Assembly (NCBI RefSeq): GCF_000739085.1
Contig: NZ_CP009110.1
Location: 2,542,001-2,606,000, forward strand
Direction of reading: 5' to 3'
Length of the DNA stretch: 64,000 nt
Origin: Amycolatopsis methanolica 239
GTDB lineage: Bacteria > Actinomycetota > Actinomycetes > Mycobacteriales > Pseudonocardiaceae
Part shown: positions 49,620-58,350 of the stretch, piece after piece
Numbering within the stretch: the first letter of the stretch is position 1
How the letters are laid out: each line of letters opens with the position of its first letter
Made by a program: the position numbers and the translations under genes
The notes under the pieces: model-generated
Told to the model about the DNA's origin: nothing
What the model saw: only the letters and a program-made list of their open reading frames with translations
Databases searched by the model: none

Positions 49620-49662
49620 GAAGGCCACCGTCCGGGCGCCGAGCGCCCCGGCGGTGGCCTTC
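49620..49662 (+). terminator. clgR terminator
   Basis: A perfect 11-bp stem, GAAGGCCACCG with CGGTGGCCTTC, encloses a GC-rich inner hairpin (GGGCGCC/GCCCC). It implies a separate pspA promoter or regulated read-through in this otherwise single operon. Confidence 0.8.
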
Positions 49663-49849
49663 GCGCGTCCGGGCCAGGGATGCCGGTCAGGGTCGTCCCT
49701 GAAATCCCCCGGGGTCGCCTGGAACACACGGGCGCGACCTGACACGATGGAACCCACTCCGGGGTCGCGGCGTTGCTCAGACAGGGGAGGGCGACGCCGG
49801 GCGACCATCGGCGACACCCAGGCAGGGATCTAGAAGGCAGGCGGAGGAG

Positions 49850-50686
49850 ATGGCCAACCCTTTCGTGAAGTTCTGGAAGTACCTCATGGCGTCGTTCTCG
49901 TCGAAGATCGACGAGCACGCCGACCCGAAGGTGCAGATCCAGCAGGCCATCGAGGAGGCGCAGCGCAACCACCAGGCGCTCTCCCAGCAGGCCGCCGCGG
50001 TTATCGGTAACCAGCGGCAACTGGAGATGAAGCTCAACCGCCAGCTCGCCGAGGTCGAGAAGCTGCAGGCGTCGGCGCGGCAGGCGCTGGTGCTGGCCGA
50101 CGAGGCCCGCGCCAAGGGGGACGAGCAGAAGGCCCAGCAGTACGAGGTGGCCGCGGAGTCGTTCGCCACCCAGCTGGTCACGGCTGAGCAGAGCATCGAG
50201 GACCTCAAGACGCTGCACGACCAGGCCCTGCAGGCCGCCGCGCAGGCGAAGCAGGCCGTGGAGCGCAACTCGGCGATGCTCCAGCAGAAGCTGGCCGAGC
50301 GCACCAAGCTGCTCTCGCAGCTGGAGCAGGCCAAGATGCAGGAGCAGGTGTCGGCCTCGCTCAACCAGATGTCGCAGCTCACCGCGCCGGGCAACACCCC
50401 GTCGCTGGAAGAGGTGCGGGAGAAGATCGAGCGGCGCTACACCACCGCGCTGGGGCAGGCGGAGCTGGCGCAGAACTCGGTGCAGGGCCGCATGCTCGAG
50501 GTGCAGCAGGCCACCACGCAGATGGCAGGCAGCTCGCGGCTGGAGCAGATCCGGGCGTCCATGCGGGGCGACTCGGTCGCGCAGGTGCCCTCCGGCTCCG
50601 GTGAGAAGGCGGCCTCGCCCGCGGCGGACATCCAGCGCGAGATCGAGTCGCGCGTCCAGGCCGAGCAGCAGAAGAACCAGGCCTGA
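49850..50686 (+). CDS. pspA: Phage shock protein A (PspA/IM30)
   Basis: A 278-residue coiled-coil protein of the ESCRT-III superfamily that binds stressed membrane. It starts [20 protein letters not shown], an amphipathic helix, and is then heptad-rich to about residue 225 ([40 protein letters not shown]). ATG 49850 follows GGCGGAGGAG. It corresponds to the mycobacterial 35-kDa antigen Rv2744c next to ClgR. The 270-bp upstream gap contains the clgR terminator and a GGTCGC/GCGACC dyad (49713-49739). Confidence 0.93.
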   Translation: MANPFVKFWKYLMASFSSKIDEHADPKVQIQQAIEEAQRNHQALSQQAAAVIGNQRQLEMKLNRQLAEVEKLQASARQALVLADEARAKGDEQKAQQYEVAAESFATQLVTAEQSIEDLKTLHDQALQAAAQAKQAVERNSAMLQQKLAERTKLLSQLEQAKMQEQVSASLNQMSQLTAPGNTPSLEEVREKIERRYTTALGQAELAQNSVQGRMLEVQQATTQMAGSSRLEQIRASMRGDSVAQVPSGSGEKAASPAADIQREIESRVQAEQQKNQA

Positions 50687-50697
50687 GCGGGTAGGCG

Positions 50698-51597
50698 ATG
50701 GCGTCGGGCCGGCGGGACTTCTCGCAGTTCCAGGCGAAGCTGGAAAAGCACATCGAGCGCCTGCCCGACTACGCGCAGCGCGCGCAGCAGAAGTTGCAGC
50801 GGTACACGGAGCAGGGTTCGTCCGGAGCGGTGACGCGGCCGAAGGTCGTCTCCCAGGCGATGCCGGTGCTCAACGAGGCCCGCACCAAGTGGGTCGCGTG
50901 GAACTCGCCGGAGGCGAAGCTGGCGCGGCGCAAGCGGCGGACGTCGCGCGCGCTGACGCTGTGGATCATGGCCGCGGTGCTGTTCGTGCTGTACGCGGTG
51001 ATCGGCGGTCTCGGACTGGCCGGGGCAGGCGGAGTGGCCGAGGCGGTGCCGGGGATCTTCGGCGCGGTCGTGTTCACGACGTTGTCGGTGCGCTCGGCGC
51101 TTCGGCTGCGGCAGCTGAACCGGGTCGTGCTGCCGGTCAGCACCACCCCGCCGCCGCTGCCGCCGTCCGGTTCCGCGGCACGCGCCCCGATGCAGCGGCT
51201 CGCCGAGTGCGAGTCGACGCTGGCCGACCTGCTGCGGCAGCTGTCGGAGCCCTCGGCGGTCGGCGCGGCGCCGGTGCCGGAGTACTCGGTGGCCGACGCC
51301 CGGTCGACGGCCACCGAGGCCGCCACGGCGCTGCGGGCGCTGGCCCTGCGGATCCAGTCGATCGAGCGGGCGCGCGACGCGGCTCCGGCCGGCGAGCGGG
51401 CCGCGCTGCACTCGGCGATCGCCATGCTGCGGGAACAGCTGGACGACGGAGTGGAGAGCTTCGGAGCCCTGGTCGCCGCGGCGGGCCGCGCGGTCGCCGC
51501 GAGCAGCCACGGCCTCGCCGACTCGCGCCTCTTCCTGACCGACGCGACCGACCGGCTTGCCGGACTGGCCCTGGCACTGCGCGAACTGTCCAACTGA
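50698..51597 (+). CDS. pspM: PspA-associated membrane protein (PspM/Rv2743c-like)
   Basis: A 299-residue protein 11 bp after pspA. Two membrane helices near residues 85-125 (LTLWIMAAVLFVLYAVIGGL; GIFGAVVFTTLSVRSALRL) form a hairpin; the rest is cytoplasmic with C-terminal coiled coil (IAMLREQLDDGVESFGALVA). Position and layout match mycobacterial PspM, which anchors PspA at the membrane. The N-terminal FSQFQAKLEKHIERLPDYAQ is conserved in this set. Assignment rests on context and topology. Confidence 0.8.
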   Translation: MASGRRDFSQFQAKLEKHIERLPDYAQRAQQKLQRYTEQGSSGAVTRPKVVSQAMPVLNEARTKWVAWNSPEAKLARRKRRTSRALTLWIMAAVLFVLYAVIGGLGLAGAGGVAEAVPGIFGAVVFTTLSVRSALRLRQLNRVVLPVSTTPPPLPPSGSAARAPMQRLAECESTLADLLRQLSEPSAVGAAPVPEYSVADARSTATEAATALRALALRIQSIERARDAAPAGERAALHSAIAMLREQLDDGVESFGALVAAAGRAVAASSHGLADSRLFLTDATDRLAGLALALRELSN

Positions 51598-51617
51598 CGC
51601 GGTACCTCGGGCGCGAC

Positions 51618-51715
51618 CGCCGACCGCCGCGAGCCCACGCTCCGCACCGCGAGTCCCACGCTGACGGGCGCGAGTTCCGCCCCGGCGTCCGGGGCCACGT
51701 GCGAGCCACGCGTCA
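51618..51715. repeat. Degenerate tandem repeat, about 21-bp unit
   Basis: Units CCGCGAGCCCACGCTCCGCA, CCGCGAGTCCCACGCTGACG, GGCGCGAGTTCCGCC and TGCGAGCCACGCGTC follow one another. CGCGAG-CCACGC is the core. The 228-bp gap after pspM contains these and no gene. Function unknown; similar short GCGAGT arrays may be scattered in the genome. Confidence 0.55.
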
Positions 51716-51825
51716 AGTCGCCGTTCGGGGTGGTGCTGCCTCGGCCGCGCATCGGATCAACGACAAATCGACCATGGCCTTCGCGACGTAACCGCGGCGG
51801 AACATCGCCTCCCAACTCTCGGAGG

Positions 51826-52836
51826 ATGGACACCCCGCCGCTTCCGCCCGAGCCCCCTCCGCCGCCACCGGCGCCGGCCAGCGCGCAGCGTGCCGTGGCT
51901 GCCGCCCTCGACCTCACCGCGACCGCCGACCGGCCCGGGTTGTGGGCCACCCTCCGCGCGGGCGAGGATGCGCTCGTCGACGCCCTCTCACCCACCGCGG
52001 ACCCGGTCCGGCGGCTGGCCGAAGCCGGCGCCGTCGTCCTCGGCACCGCCCGCGGCCGAGCTGGTGGCCCTCGGGCTGGTCGACCTCGCCCTCACCACGC
52101 AGGCGCCCGGGCACCCGGACGTCGTCTGCCTCGCACCGACCGCCGGGCTGCTCCACGCGGCCGGCGCCGTCGTCGCCGGGACGCTCGCCGACGGCTGCCG
52201 CGCGCTGACCGCCATGACCGACCCCGGCGCCTGGCCCGCCGACGTCCGCCTCGCCGCCGGCGAACGTCCCCGGCTCACCGTCTCGCACCAGCACCGGAAC
52301 GCGCTGCGCCACTCGGTGGGGGAGCTGCTCGTCGCCGGCGTCGAAGTGACCACAGTGGACACCGGAACCTCGATGGTCCCCATCGGACAGCGCGCCGGGA
52401 CGTCTGACGGCCCGCAGGTCACCGCACACGGCGTGTGTTTCCTCGGCCGCCCCTTCGACGACCAGGTGCTCCTCGACCTCGCCGCCCTGCTCACCGGCGA
52501 ACAGCTGAAGAACCCTTACCCCGCAACGGGAACCGCTCTCATTGTGTTCGTCGCGCACCCGACCGGATGCGAGCCCTCGACGGCCAGGCCGGCGTGCACG
52601 CGAGCGACGACGGCGCGGCGCTGCTCGGCGAACGGTGGCTGCTCGCCCCGGGCGGCCTCGCGCGGTTCCGGGCCGCGCTGCCGCCACCGATGACGCTGGG
52701 CCCGGTCGAACTGGACAACGGCGAAACGGCCACCGCACTGGTCAGCCACCGGGCACAAGGCCCCGATATCACGGAGTTCGGGGACTGGCGGGCCTACCTG
52801 CGTCATCGGACCGCGACCCGGCCAGGGCCCGGTTGA
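51826..52836 (+). pseudogene. Unknown protein of the psp locus with two compensating frameshifts
   Basis: ATG 51826 (GGAGG directly upstream) opens a Pro-rich leader and then AAALDLTATADRPGLWATLR. One extra base near 52050 moves the frame to AAELVALGLVDLALTTQAPG and continues to TGTALIVFVAH. One missing base near 52558 restores the first frame: DRMRALDGQAGVHASDDGAA and LLGERWLLAPGGLARFRAAL. The repaired protein is about 336 residues and soluble. It occupies the place of the mycobacterial Rv2742c after PspM, but I see no sure homology. The last 68 bp overlap pyrD. Confidence 0.6.
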
Positions 52837-53860
52837 TGCCCCGCACCAGCCCCGGCCCGTGCAGGGCGAACCCGGTGTAGAGCTGGATCAGGCTCGCGCC
52901 GGCGTCCAGCATCCGGCGCGCGTCGTCGCCGGTGGAGATCCCGCCGACGCCGATGATCGGCACCGTGCCCCCGGTGTGCCGGTGCACGAACTCCACGACC
53001 TCCCGCGCCCGCTCGGTGAGCGGCCTGCCGGACAGCCCGCCGGTCTCCGCGCCCACCGCGGCCTCGTCCGCGACCAGCCCGTCCCGGCCCAGCGTGGTGT
53101 TGGTCGCGATGATCCCGGACACGCCGTGCTCGTCGCACACTTCGAGCAGTTCGGCGAGCGCGTCGTCGGTCAGGTCGGGCGCGACCTTGACCAGCAGCGG
53201 CGTCGCCGGCTTCCCGGCCGCCGCGGCCAGCTCCTCACCGGTGCGGGCCAGCTCGGCGAGCAGCTCGGCCAGCGCCTCCCGGTCCTGCAGTGCCCGCAAG
53301 CCGGGGGTGTTGGGGGAGCTGACGTTGATCGCGAAGTAGTCCGCCCACGGGTACAGCGCCCGCAGCGACTCCTGGTAGTCGGCGACCGCCTCCTCCAGCG
53401 GGGTCACCTTGGACTTGCCGATCGACACGCCCAGCGGGATGTCCGGTTTCCCCTTGGCGGCCAGGCGCTGCGCGAGCGCGGCCGCGCCGGAGTTGTTGAA
53501 CCCCATGCGGTTGATCACCGCGTCGCTGTGCGGCAGAGTGAACAGCCGCGGCTTCGGATTGCCCGGCTGCGCGAGCCGCGTGACGGTGCCCACCTCGACG
53601 AACCCGAACCCGAGCGCGGGCCACGCGGCCAGCGCGCGCCCGTCCTTGTCCATCCCGGCGGCCAGACCGACCCGGTTCGCGAACCGCAGCCCGAACAACG
53701 TCACCGGGTCCGAGACGGCGAACCGGCGCCGCGCCGCGGCCAGCGCGGGCGGGACGTCGGCGAGCCGGGACAGCACGCGGAGGGTGCGTTCGTGCACCTT
53801 CTCGGGGTCGTTGTCGTTGAGCCGGTAGAGCGCGGGACGCATCAGCCTGTCGAAGAGCAC
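52769..53860 (-). CDS. pyrD: Quinone-dependent dihydroorotate dehydrogenase (class 2)
   Basis: A 363-residue FMN enzyme of pyrimidine synthesis. The N-terminal membrane helix pair [20 protein letters not shown] marks class 2. Active-site and FMN parts are [48 protein letters not shown] with the catalytic Ser, LVKVAPDL and [23 protein letters not shown] 53860 follows GAAGATGGGGA; the longer frame to 53929 overlaps the GNAT gene. A 15-residue tail overlaps the convergent psp-locus gene. Confidence 0.94.
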   Translation of the reverse strand: MLFDRLMRPALYRLNDNDPEKVHERTLRVLSRLADVPPALAAARRRFAVSDPVTLFGLRFANRVGLAAGMDKDGRALAAWPALGFGFVEVGTVTRLAQPGNPKPRLFTLPHSDAVINRMGFNNSGAAALAQRLAAKGKPDIPLGVSIGKSKVTPLEEAVADYQESLRALYPWADYFAINVSSPNTPGLRALQDREALAELLAELARTGEELAAAAGKPATPLLVKVAPDLTDDALAELLEVCDEHGVSGIIATNTTLGRDGLVADEAAVGAETGGLSGRPLTERAREVVEFVHRHTGGTVPIIGVGGISTGDDARRMLDAGASLIQLYTGFALHGPGLVRGINRALAGSRSDDAGRPASPRTP

Positions 53861-53874
53861 GTCCCCATCTTCGC

Positions 53875-54432
53875 TCAGCGCCGTTTCCACTCCGACGACA
53901 GCATGGCGTAGACGAGCTCGTCGGTCCATTCGCCCTTGACGAGCTCGTTCTCCCGCAGGTGCGCCTCGCGCCGCATGCCCAGTCCCTCCATCAGGGACGC
54001 CGAGGCCACGTTGCGGCTGTCGCAGCGGCCGTGGATGCGGTGCAGGCCCAGTTCGTCGAAGCCGAGCCGGAAGAGCTCGGTGGCCGCCTCGGCGGCGTAG
54101 CCCTTGCCGTGGTGCTGGGGGTGGAACACGACCCCGATCTCACCGCTGGCGTGCTCGCGGCTGGTCCACCACAGGGTGAGGTCGCCGATCAGCTCGCCGG
54201 TGTCGATCAGCTCGACGGCGATGGCCAGGTACTCGCCGGGCTCGGTCAGTGTGGAGCGGGCGATCTTGTCCTCGAGGAGGGCCGCGGTCTCGGCGCGCGT
54301 GCGCGGTTCCCAGTAGAGGTATCGCGTGACGTCCGGGCGGGACTGGAAGGAGTGCAGCGCGTTCAGATCGGTCTTCTTGAACGGGCGGAGGATCAGCCGT
54401 GCGGTCTTCAGCGGGTACGCGGGCTGCAGCAC
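53875..54432 (-). CDS. GNAT acetyltransferase (RimJ/RimL type)
   Basis: A 185-residue protein. The RimJ/RimL start is [20 protein letters not shown]; motif A is [20 protein letters not shown], and [20 protein letters not shown] with [20 protein letters not shown] follows. These enzymes acetylate protein N-termini or small amines. TATCCT lies 6 nt before GTG 54432, so it is probably leaderless. It is 14 bp upstream of pyrD and probably co-transcribed. Confidence 0.88.
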   Translation of the reverse strand: MLQPAYPLKTARLILRPFKKTDLNALHSFQSRPDVTRYLYWEPRTRAETAALLEDKIARSTLTEPGEYLAIAVELIDTGELIGDLTLWWTSREHASGEIGVVFHPQHHGKGYAAEAATELFRLGFDELGLHRIHGRCDSRNVASASLMEGLGMRREAHLRENELVKGEWTDELVYAMLSSEWKRR

Positions 54433-54903
54433 CGGCGAAGGATAGCGCGCCCCGGACTATCTTCGGGGGCGTTTCCCGGCGAATTAGGGGATTGGGGGAA
54501 CCCCCGGCGCGACTCCCGACCGTCGTCAGCCGTTCGGGCCCGAGCCGGACCAGTGCTCGGAAACGCCGGGGGGCGGTGGCTGTCTGGTATTCACCAGCAG
54601 TCCAGGGTGTGGCATCCGCTAGCGGACAGCCACCTCACGAGTCCCGTTGCTACACAACTTTGGACCACCTCCTTTCCCGTGTACCAGCAACGCTAGGCGT
54701 GCCGGTGCCCCTGCGGCAACTGCATTTCCGGGCAGGCGGGCGTGGCCGTTCTCACCCGCCGGGAGGGGCGCCGGCGGGAATTTTCCTTCCGGCTCGCCTC
54801 GCCGACTGGATCGATCAACGCCGAGGTGCCGGTTTCGAGTCACCCGGGCAGGTGTACCCGATCAGGTGGCCGGGGGCTGGTCGCACCAACGGGAGAGAAT
54901 GCG
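54433..54903. other. 470-bp intergenic region with a long-range inverted repeat
   Basis: No credible gene. GGTGGCTGTC near 54577 and GACAGCCACC near 54624 form a perfect 10-bp dyad around a 40-nt loop holding GCTAGC. The stretch 54640-54720 is much less GC-rich than its surroundings (TTGCTACACAACTTTGGACC), suggesting a promoter or leader of the gene at 54904. Confidence 0.4.
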
Positions 54904-55368
54904 ATGTCCACGTCCGTGGTCATTCTGATCGTCGTCGTCGCGATCGTGGTGATCCTCGGGATCGCCCTGCTGGCTCGCGCCCAGATGCGGCACTGCGAGC
55001 TGGACATCCGGCCGCTGCCGGAGACCGCCCGCCAGCGCTACCGGCAGCAGTGGTCGCTGGTGCAGCAGCAGTTCGTCGACCGGCCCGGCGGGGCCATCCT
55101 GGAGGCCGACCGCCTGCTCACCTTGCTGATGGCCGAGCGCGGGTACCCGACCGAGGGCTACGAGCAACAGCACCGGGACCTGTCCGTGGAGCACGCGAAC
55201 ACGATCGAGCACTACCGCCGCGCCCACGACATCACGCAGGGGCACCAGAAGACCGACGCGTCCACCGAGGACCTGCGCAAGGCGATGGTCCACTACCGGC
55301 CGGTGTTCGAGGACCTGCTCGGCGACGCCGACGTCCGGCCGGAGGGCGACCGCCACCATGCGCGCTGA
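54904..55368 (+). CDS. Membrane-anchored coiled-coil protein, paralogue A
   Basis: A 154-residue protein. One N-terminal helix (SVVILIVVVAIVVILGIALL) is followed by a soluble helical domain: TARQRYRQQWSLVQQQFVDR, AILEADRLLTLLMAERGYPT and TEDLRKAMVHYRPVFEDLLG. The same layout recurs in the next gene, so the two are paralogues. ATG 54904 follows GGGAGAG. The families are known only as secreted or membrane-associated hypotheticals in actinobacteria. It overlaps the next gene by 11 bp. Confidence 0.78.
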   Translation: MSTSVVILIVVVAIVVILGIALLARAQMRHCELDIRPLPETARQRYRQQWSLVQQQFVDRPGGAILEADRLLTLLMAERGYPTEGYEQQHRDLSVEHANTIEHYRRAHDITQGHQKTDASTEDLRKAMVHYRPVFEDLLGDADVRPEGDRHHAR

Positions 55369-55844
55369 CGACCGCACCGCCGACGGCCTGACCACCGACG
55401 ACCTCGTGGCGCCCCGCGCCGAGGCGCAACAGCGGGAAAACCCAGCGCAGCAGGATTCAGCGTCGAAGGAGACGCCCGCGCAGCCGATGGCCGAACATTC
55501 GCCCGGGCGCACCCTGCCGGCCGAGGCGGCGGCGAGTCAGGGCGTGACCGAGGAACCGCCCGCCGGGCAGGGCGATGGCGAGGAGCGCGTCGAGCTGTTC
55601 CGCCCCGAGCAGGTCAACGCGTTCCGCGATCGCTGGCGCGAGGTGCAGACCTCGTTCGTCGACGATCCACCGCGGACGCTGCGGGACGCCGACCAGCTGG
55701 TGGCCGAGGTCATGCAGGCGCTCGCGCGGACCTGCGCCGACCACAAGCACGGGCTGGAGGCCCAGTGGCAGCGCGGTGCGGCCGCCACCGAGGACCTGCG
55801 GCCGGCGCTACCGCACGTTCTTCAACGAGTTACTGCGCAGCTGA
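55358..55844 (+). pseudogene. Soluble coiled-coil paralogue B, frameshift near the 3' end
   Basis: The first frame gives an acidic, disordered N-terminus (about 75 residues) then VNAFRDRWREVQTSFVDDPP, TLRDADQLVAEVMQALARTC and AAATEDLR. Near 55800 one base is gained or two lost, and the native end RYRTFFNELLRS continues to TGA 55842-55844. The domain matches that of the preceding gene (RWREVQTSFVDDP against QWSLVQQQFVDRP; TEDLR kept in both) but lacks the membrane helix. Only 12 terminal residues are displaced. It converges on nei2 with 37 bp overlap. Confidence 0.65.
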
Positions 55845-56647
55845 GGCGAGGGCCCGCGCTGGCAGCGCGGGCAGAACCAGGTGGGGCGCGCCTGGACGTC
55901 GCGGGGGTCCCGGCCCTGGTCTTCGACCCGGATCCGGCCTCCGCACCGGAAGCAGCCCTGCCTGGTCCGCTCGTACACCCAGTTCCGGCGGCCGCGGGCG
56001 AGGTCGCCGGTGGTGCTCTGCTCGTGCCGCCAGGCGTTGGCCAGCAACAGCTTCCGCGCCAGCCGGACCACCTTCGCCGCGTCCACTTCGGACGCCGGAG
56101 TCCACGGCGTCACGCCGAGCAGGAAGCAGATCTCGCACTTGTAGAGGTTGCCGACCCCCGCCATCACGCGCTGGTCGAGCAAGGCGAGCCCGAGCTCCCG
56201 GCCCGGTTCGCGCGCCAGCGCCGCGACCGCGCGGGCCTCGTGCTCGTCGCTCCACTGTGGATCGAGCAGGTCCGGCCCGAGGTGGCCGACCAGGCGGGAC
56301 TCCTCGGCGGTGGGCAGCAGTTCCAGATCGTGCACGCGGAACCCGACGACCTGCACGCCCCCGGCCTCCAGCACGACCCGCGCGTGGTGCGCCGGGTGCC
56401 GCCAGCGGGAACCGGGCCGGGTGATCTCCCACGATCCGTCCATCTTCAGGTGGCTGTGCAGGCTCAGGTCGGGCGAGAAGCGGAAGAACAAGTGCTTGCC
56501 CACCGTGCGCACGCCGAGCACCGTCGAGCCGGCCAGGTCGGTGGTGGCCAGCGCCGGGTGCCGGAAGTCGGTGCGCGTCAGCACCCGGCCGGCGAAGGCC
56601 TTCTCGACCTTCTTGCCGGCCAGGAAGACCGTGTCACCTTCGGGCAT
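55808..56647 (-). CDS. nei2: Endonuclease VIII-like DNA glycosylase (Nei2)
   Basis: A 279-residue Fpg/Nei enzyme removing oxidised bases. Pro2-Glu3 in MPEGDTVFLAGKKV is the catalytic end; Lys in VGKHLFFRFSPDL follows. The H2TH domain has GLALLDQRVMAGVGNLYKCE, and the zinc finger uses CFRC and CPRC. This is the shape of mycobacterial Nei2. The first 14 bp overlap the end of the ParA gene, so both are in one operon. Confidence 0.93.
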   Translation of the reverse strand: MPEGDTVFLAGKKVEKAFAGRVLTRTDFRHPALATTDLAGSTVLGVRTVGKHLFFRFSPDLSLHSHLKMDGSWEITRPGSRWRHPAHHARVVLEAGGVQVVGFRVHDLELLPTAEESRLVGHLGPDLLDPQWSDEHEARAVAALAREPGRELGLALLDQRVMAGVGNLYKCEICFLLGVTPWTPASEVDAAKVVRLARKLLLANAWRHEQSTTGDLARGRRNWVYERTRQGCFRCGGRIRVEDQGRDPRDVQARPTWFCPRCQRGPSPQLRSNSLKNVR

Positions 56648-57509
56648 CGTCCGCGGTCCGGGCGATCCGGGGGACCGGGCCGGTGCTCTCGGCGGGCGGC
56701 TCCCGGTCGATGCGGTGCCGTCCGGCGCGGTTCGAGCGCAGGATCTTGGCCAGCACCATGTTGAAGGTCAGCGCGACCTCCTGGGCGCCGGGGGAGTGCC
56801 ACTCGTGGATGGGGCTGCACGCGCCCTGCGCCTGCTGCACCGCCAGCCGGTCCGGGATCGCCGTGGGCATCACCAGGCCGCCGAAGGACTCCCGCAGCTC
56901 GGCGATGCGGAACTGGTGCTCGTGCGAGCGCGGCCGCAGCCGGTTCACCAGCACGCCCGCCGCCTTGAGGTCCGGGTTGTGCTCGTCGCGGATCTGCTCG
57001 ATCGCCTCCAGCGCGCGCTGGGCGCCGCTGACCGCGTACATCGTCGGTTCGGTGACCAGGATCGCGCTGTCGGCGGCGACCAGGGCCGACTTCGTCAGCC
57101 GCCCCAGCGAGGGCGGGCAGTCCAGGATCGCCAGCTCGTAGGGGCGGCCCCGCAGCGGGCGCTCGTGCAGCTCGTCCAGCGCCAGGGAGAGGTTGCCGAC
57201 CTTGTCGTCGTCCGGCCCCGGCTCGTTGAGCAGTTCGAGTTCCTCCGCGCCGACCAGCACGTCGACCTCGGGGCTCCACGCGCTCGGCGCCACGGCCTGG
57301 CGCAGCACGTCGCGGGCCGGGGTGGCGAGCACGTCGGCCAGCGTGGCCTCGGTGTAGGGCGGGTCGAGGGTGGCGGTGGCGTTGCCCTGCGGGTCGAGAT
57401 CGGCCACCAGCGTGCGCGCTCCCCTACGGAGCGCGGCCGAGGCGATGCCCAGCGCGACCGTGGTTTTGCCGACACCACCCTTGAGGCTGAGTACGGCGAC
57501 CGTGTGCAC
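56634..57509 (-). CDS. Orphan ParA/MinD-family ATPase
   Basis: A 291-residue P-loop ATPase with deviant Walker A VLSLKGGVGKTTVALGIASA, Walker A' LVADLDPQGNATATLDPPYT and Walker B YELAILDCPPSLGRL. No ParB gene is near, and the chromosomal parAB pair is usually at oriC, so this is an orphan. Its C-terminus (PPAESTGPVPRIARTADDAR) is disordered and overlaps nei2. GTG 57509 lies 7 nt after TACGCT. It may place a repair or surface complex; not known. Confidence 0.85.
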   Translation of the reverse strand: MHTVAVLSLKGGVGKTTVALGIASAALRRGARTLVADLDPQGNATATLDPPYTEATLADVLATPARDVLRQAVAPSAWSPEVDVLVGAEELELLNEPGPDDDKVGNLSLALDELHERPLRGRPYELAILDCPPSLGRLTKSALVAADSAILVTEPTMYAVSGAQRALEAIEQIRDEHNPDLKAAGVLVNRLRPRSHEHQFRIAELRESFGGLVMPTAIPDRLAVQQAQGACSPIHEWHSPGAQEVALTFNMVLAKILRSNRAGRHRIDREPPAESTGPVPRIARTADDARR

Positions 57510-57572
57510 GGGGTCGAGCGTAGCCGGAGTGCAACGGCGAGCGCCCGGACCGGGCTCACTACGCTGTCCGCC

Positions 57573-58313
57573 ATGCGAACGGACACCGGGACAGCACGCG
57601 GCTCCGGCACGGTCTGGCGGGCACTGCGGGCCGAGCTCGACCGGGCGCGGGAACGAGGCACCAGCGAACCCGCCGTCGTCGACGTCGGCGGTGGCAGCGG
57701 CGTCTGGGCGGTGCCGCTGGCCGCCGAGGGCTGCCGGGTGACGGTGGTCGAGCCGAGCCCGAACGCGCTGGCGACGCTGCGGCGGCGCGCCGAGGAGGCC
57801 GGCGTCGGCGGGGCGATCACCGTCGTCGCCGACGACACCGACGCGCTCGCCGCGCGGATCCCGGCCGGCTCCGCCGACCTGGTGCTGGCGCACGGGCTGC
57901 TCGAGGTCGTCGACGACCCGGCCGCGGTGGCGGGCGCGCTGGCCGGGATCGTCGCGCCGGGCGGCGCGGTGTCCGTGCTGGCCGCGAACCGGCACGCCGC
58001 GGCGCTGCACCGCGCGCTCGGCGGCCGGGTGCGTGAGGCGCACGCGCTGCTGACCAGCTCCGAGGGCGTGCTCGCGGACGACGGGGAGACGCTGCTGCGC
58101 CGCTTCGACGCCGACGGCCTGCGCGGGTTGCTGGCGGGCGCGGGCCTGCGCGTCGAGCTGATCCAGGGCGACGGCGTGGTGTCGGACGTGCTGGGGGAGG
58201 TCGAGTCGGAGCAGTACACCGCCGACGACCTCGCCGACTTCGAGGCCGCCGCGGGCGCGATCCCGCCGCTGCGCGACCTCGCCAGCCGCCTGCACCTGCT
58301 CGCCCGGCTCTGA
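57573..58313 (+). CDS. SAM-dependent methyltransferase
   Basis: A 246-residue class I methyltransferase. Motif I is PAVVDVGGGSGVWAVPLAAE, motif II VTVVEPSPNALATLRRRAEE, motif III ADLVLAHGLLEVVDDPAAV. A SmtA-like C-terminal part reads RRFDADGLRGLLAGAGLRVE. TACGCT lies 7 nt before ATG 57573. Divergent from the ParA gene by 63 bp; followed by dinB. The substrate is unknown. Confidence 0.85.
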   Translation: MRTDTGTARGSGTVWRALRAELDRARERGTSEPAVVDVGGGSGVWAVPLAAEGCRVTVVEPSPNALATLRRRAEEAGVGGAITVVADDTDALAARIPAGSADLVLAHGLLEVVDDPAAVAGALAGIVAPGGAVSVLAANRHAAALHRALGGRVREAHALLTSSEGVLADDGETLLRRFDADGLRGLLAGAGLRVELIQGDGVVSDVLGEVESEQYTADDLADFEAAAGAIPPLRDLASRLHLLARL

Positions 58314-58350
58314 CCGGAATTGTCGGACCCCCTGCGTAGGCTCGTCCGCG

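Noticed and set aside
54433-54903. Riboswitch in the leader of the gene at 54904
   Set aside because: I could not match the sequence to cobalamin, c-di-AMP or other class hallmarks; only a simple dyad is visible.
58314-58350. LexA box upstream of dinB
   Set aside because: No TCGAAC-N4-GTTCGA-like dyad is present in the 37-bp gap.
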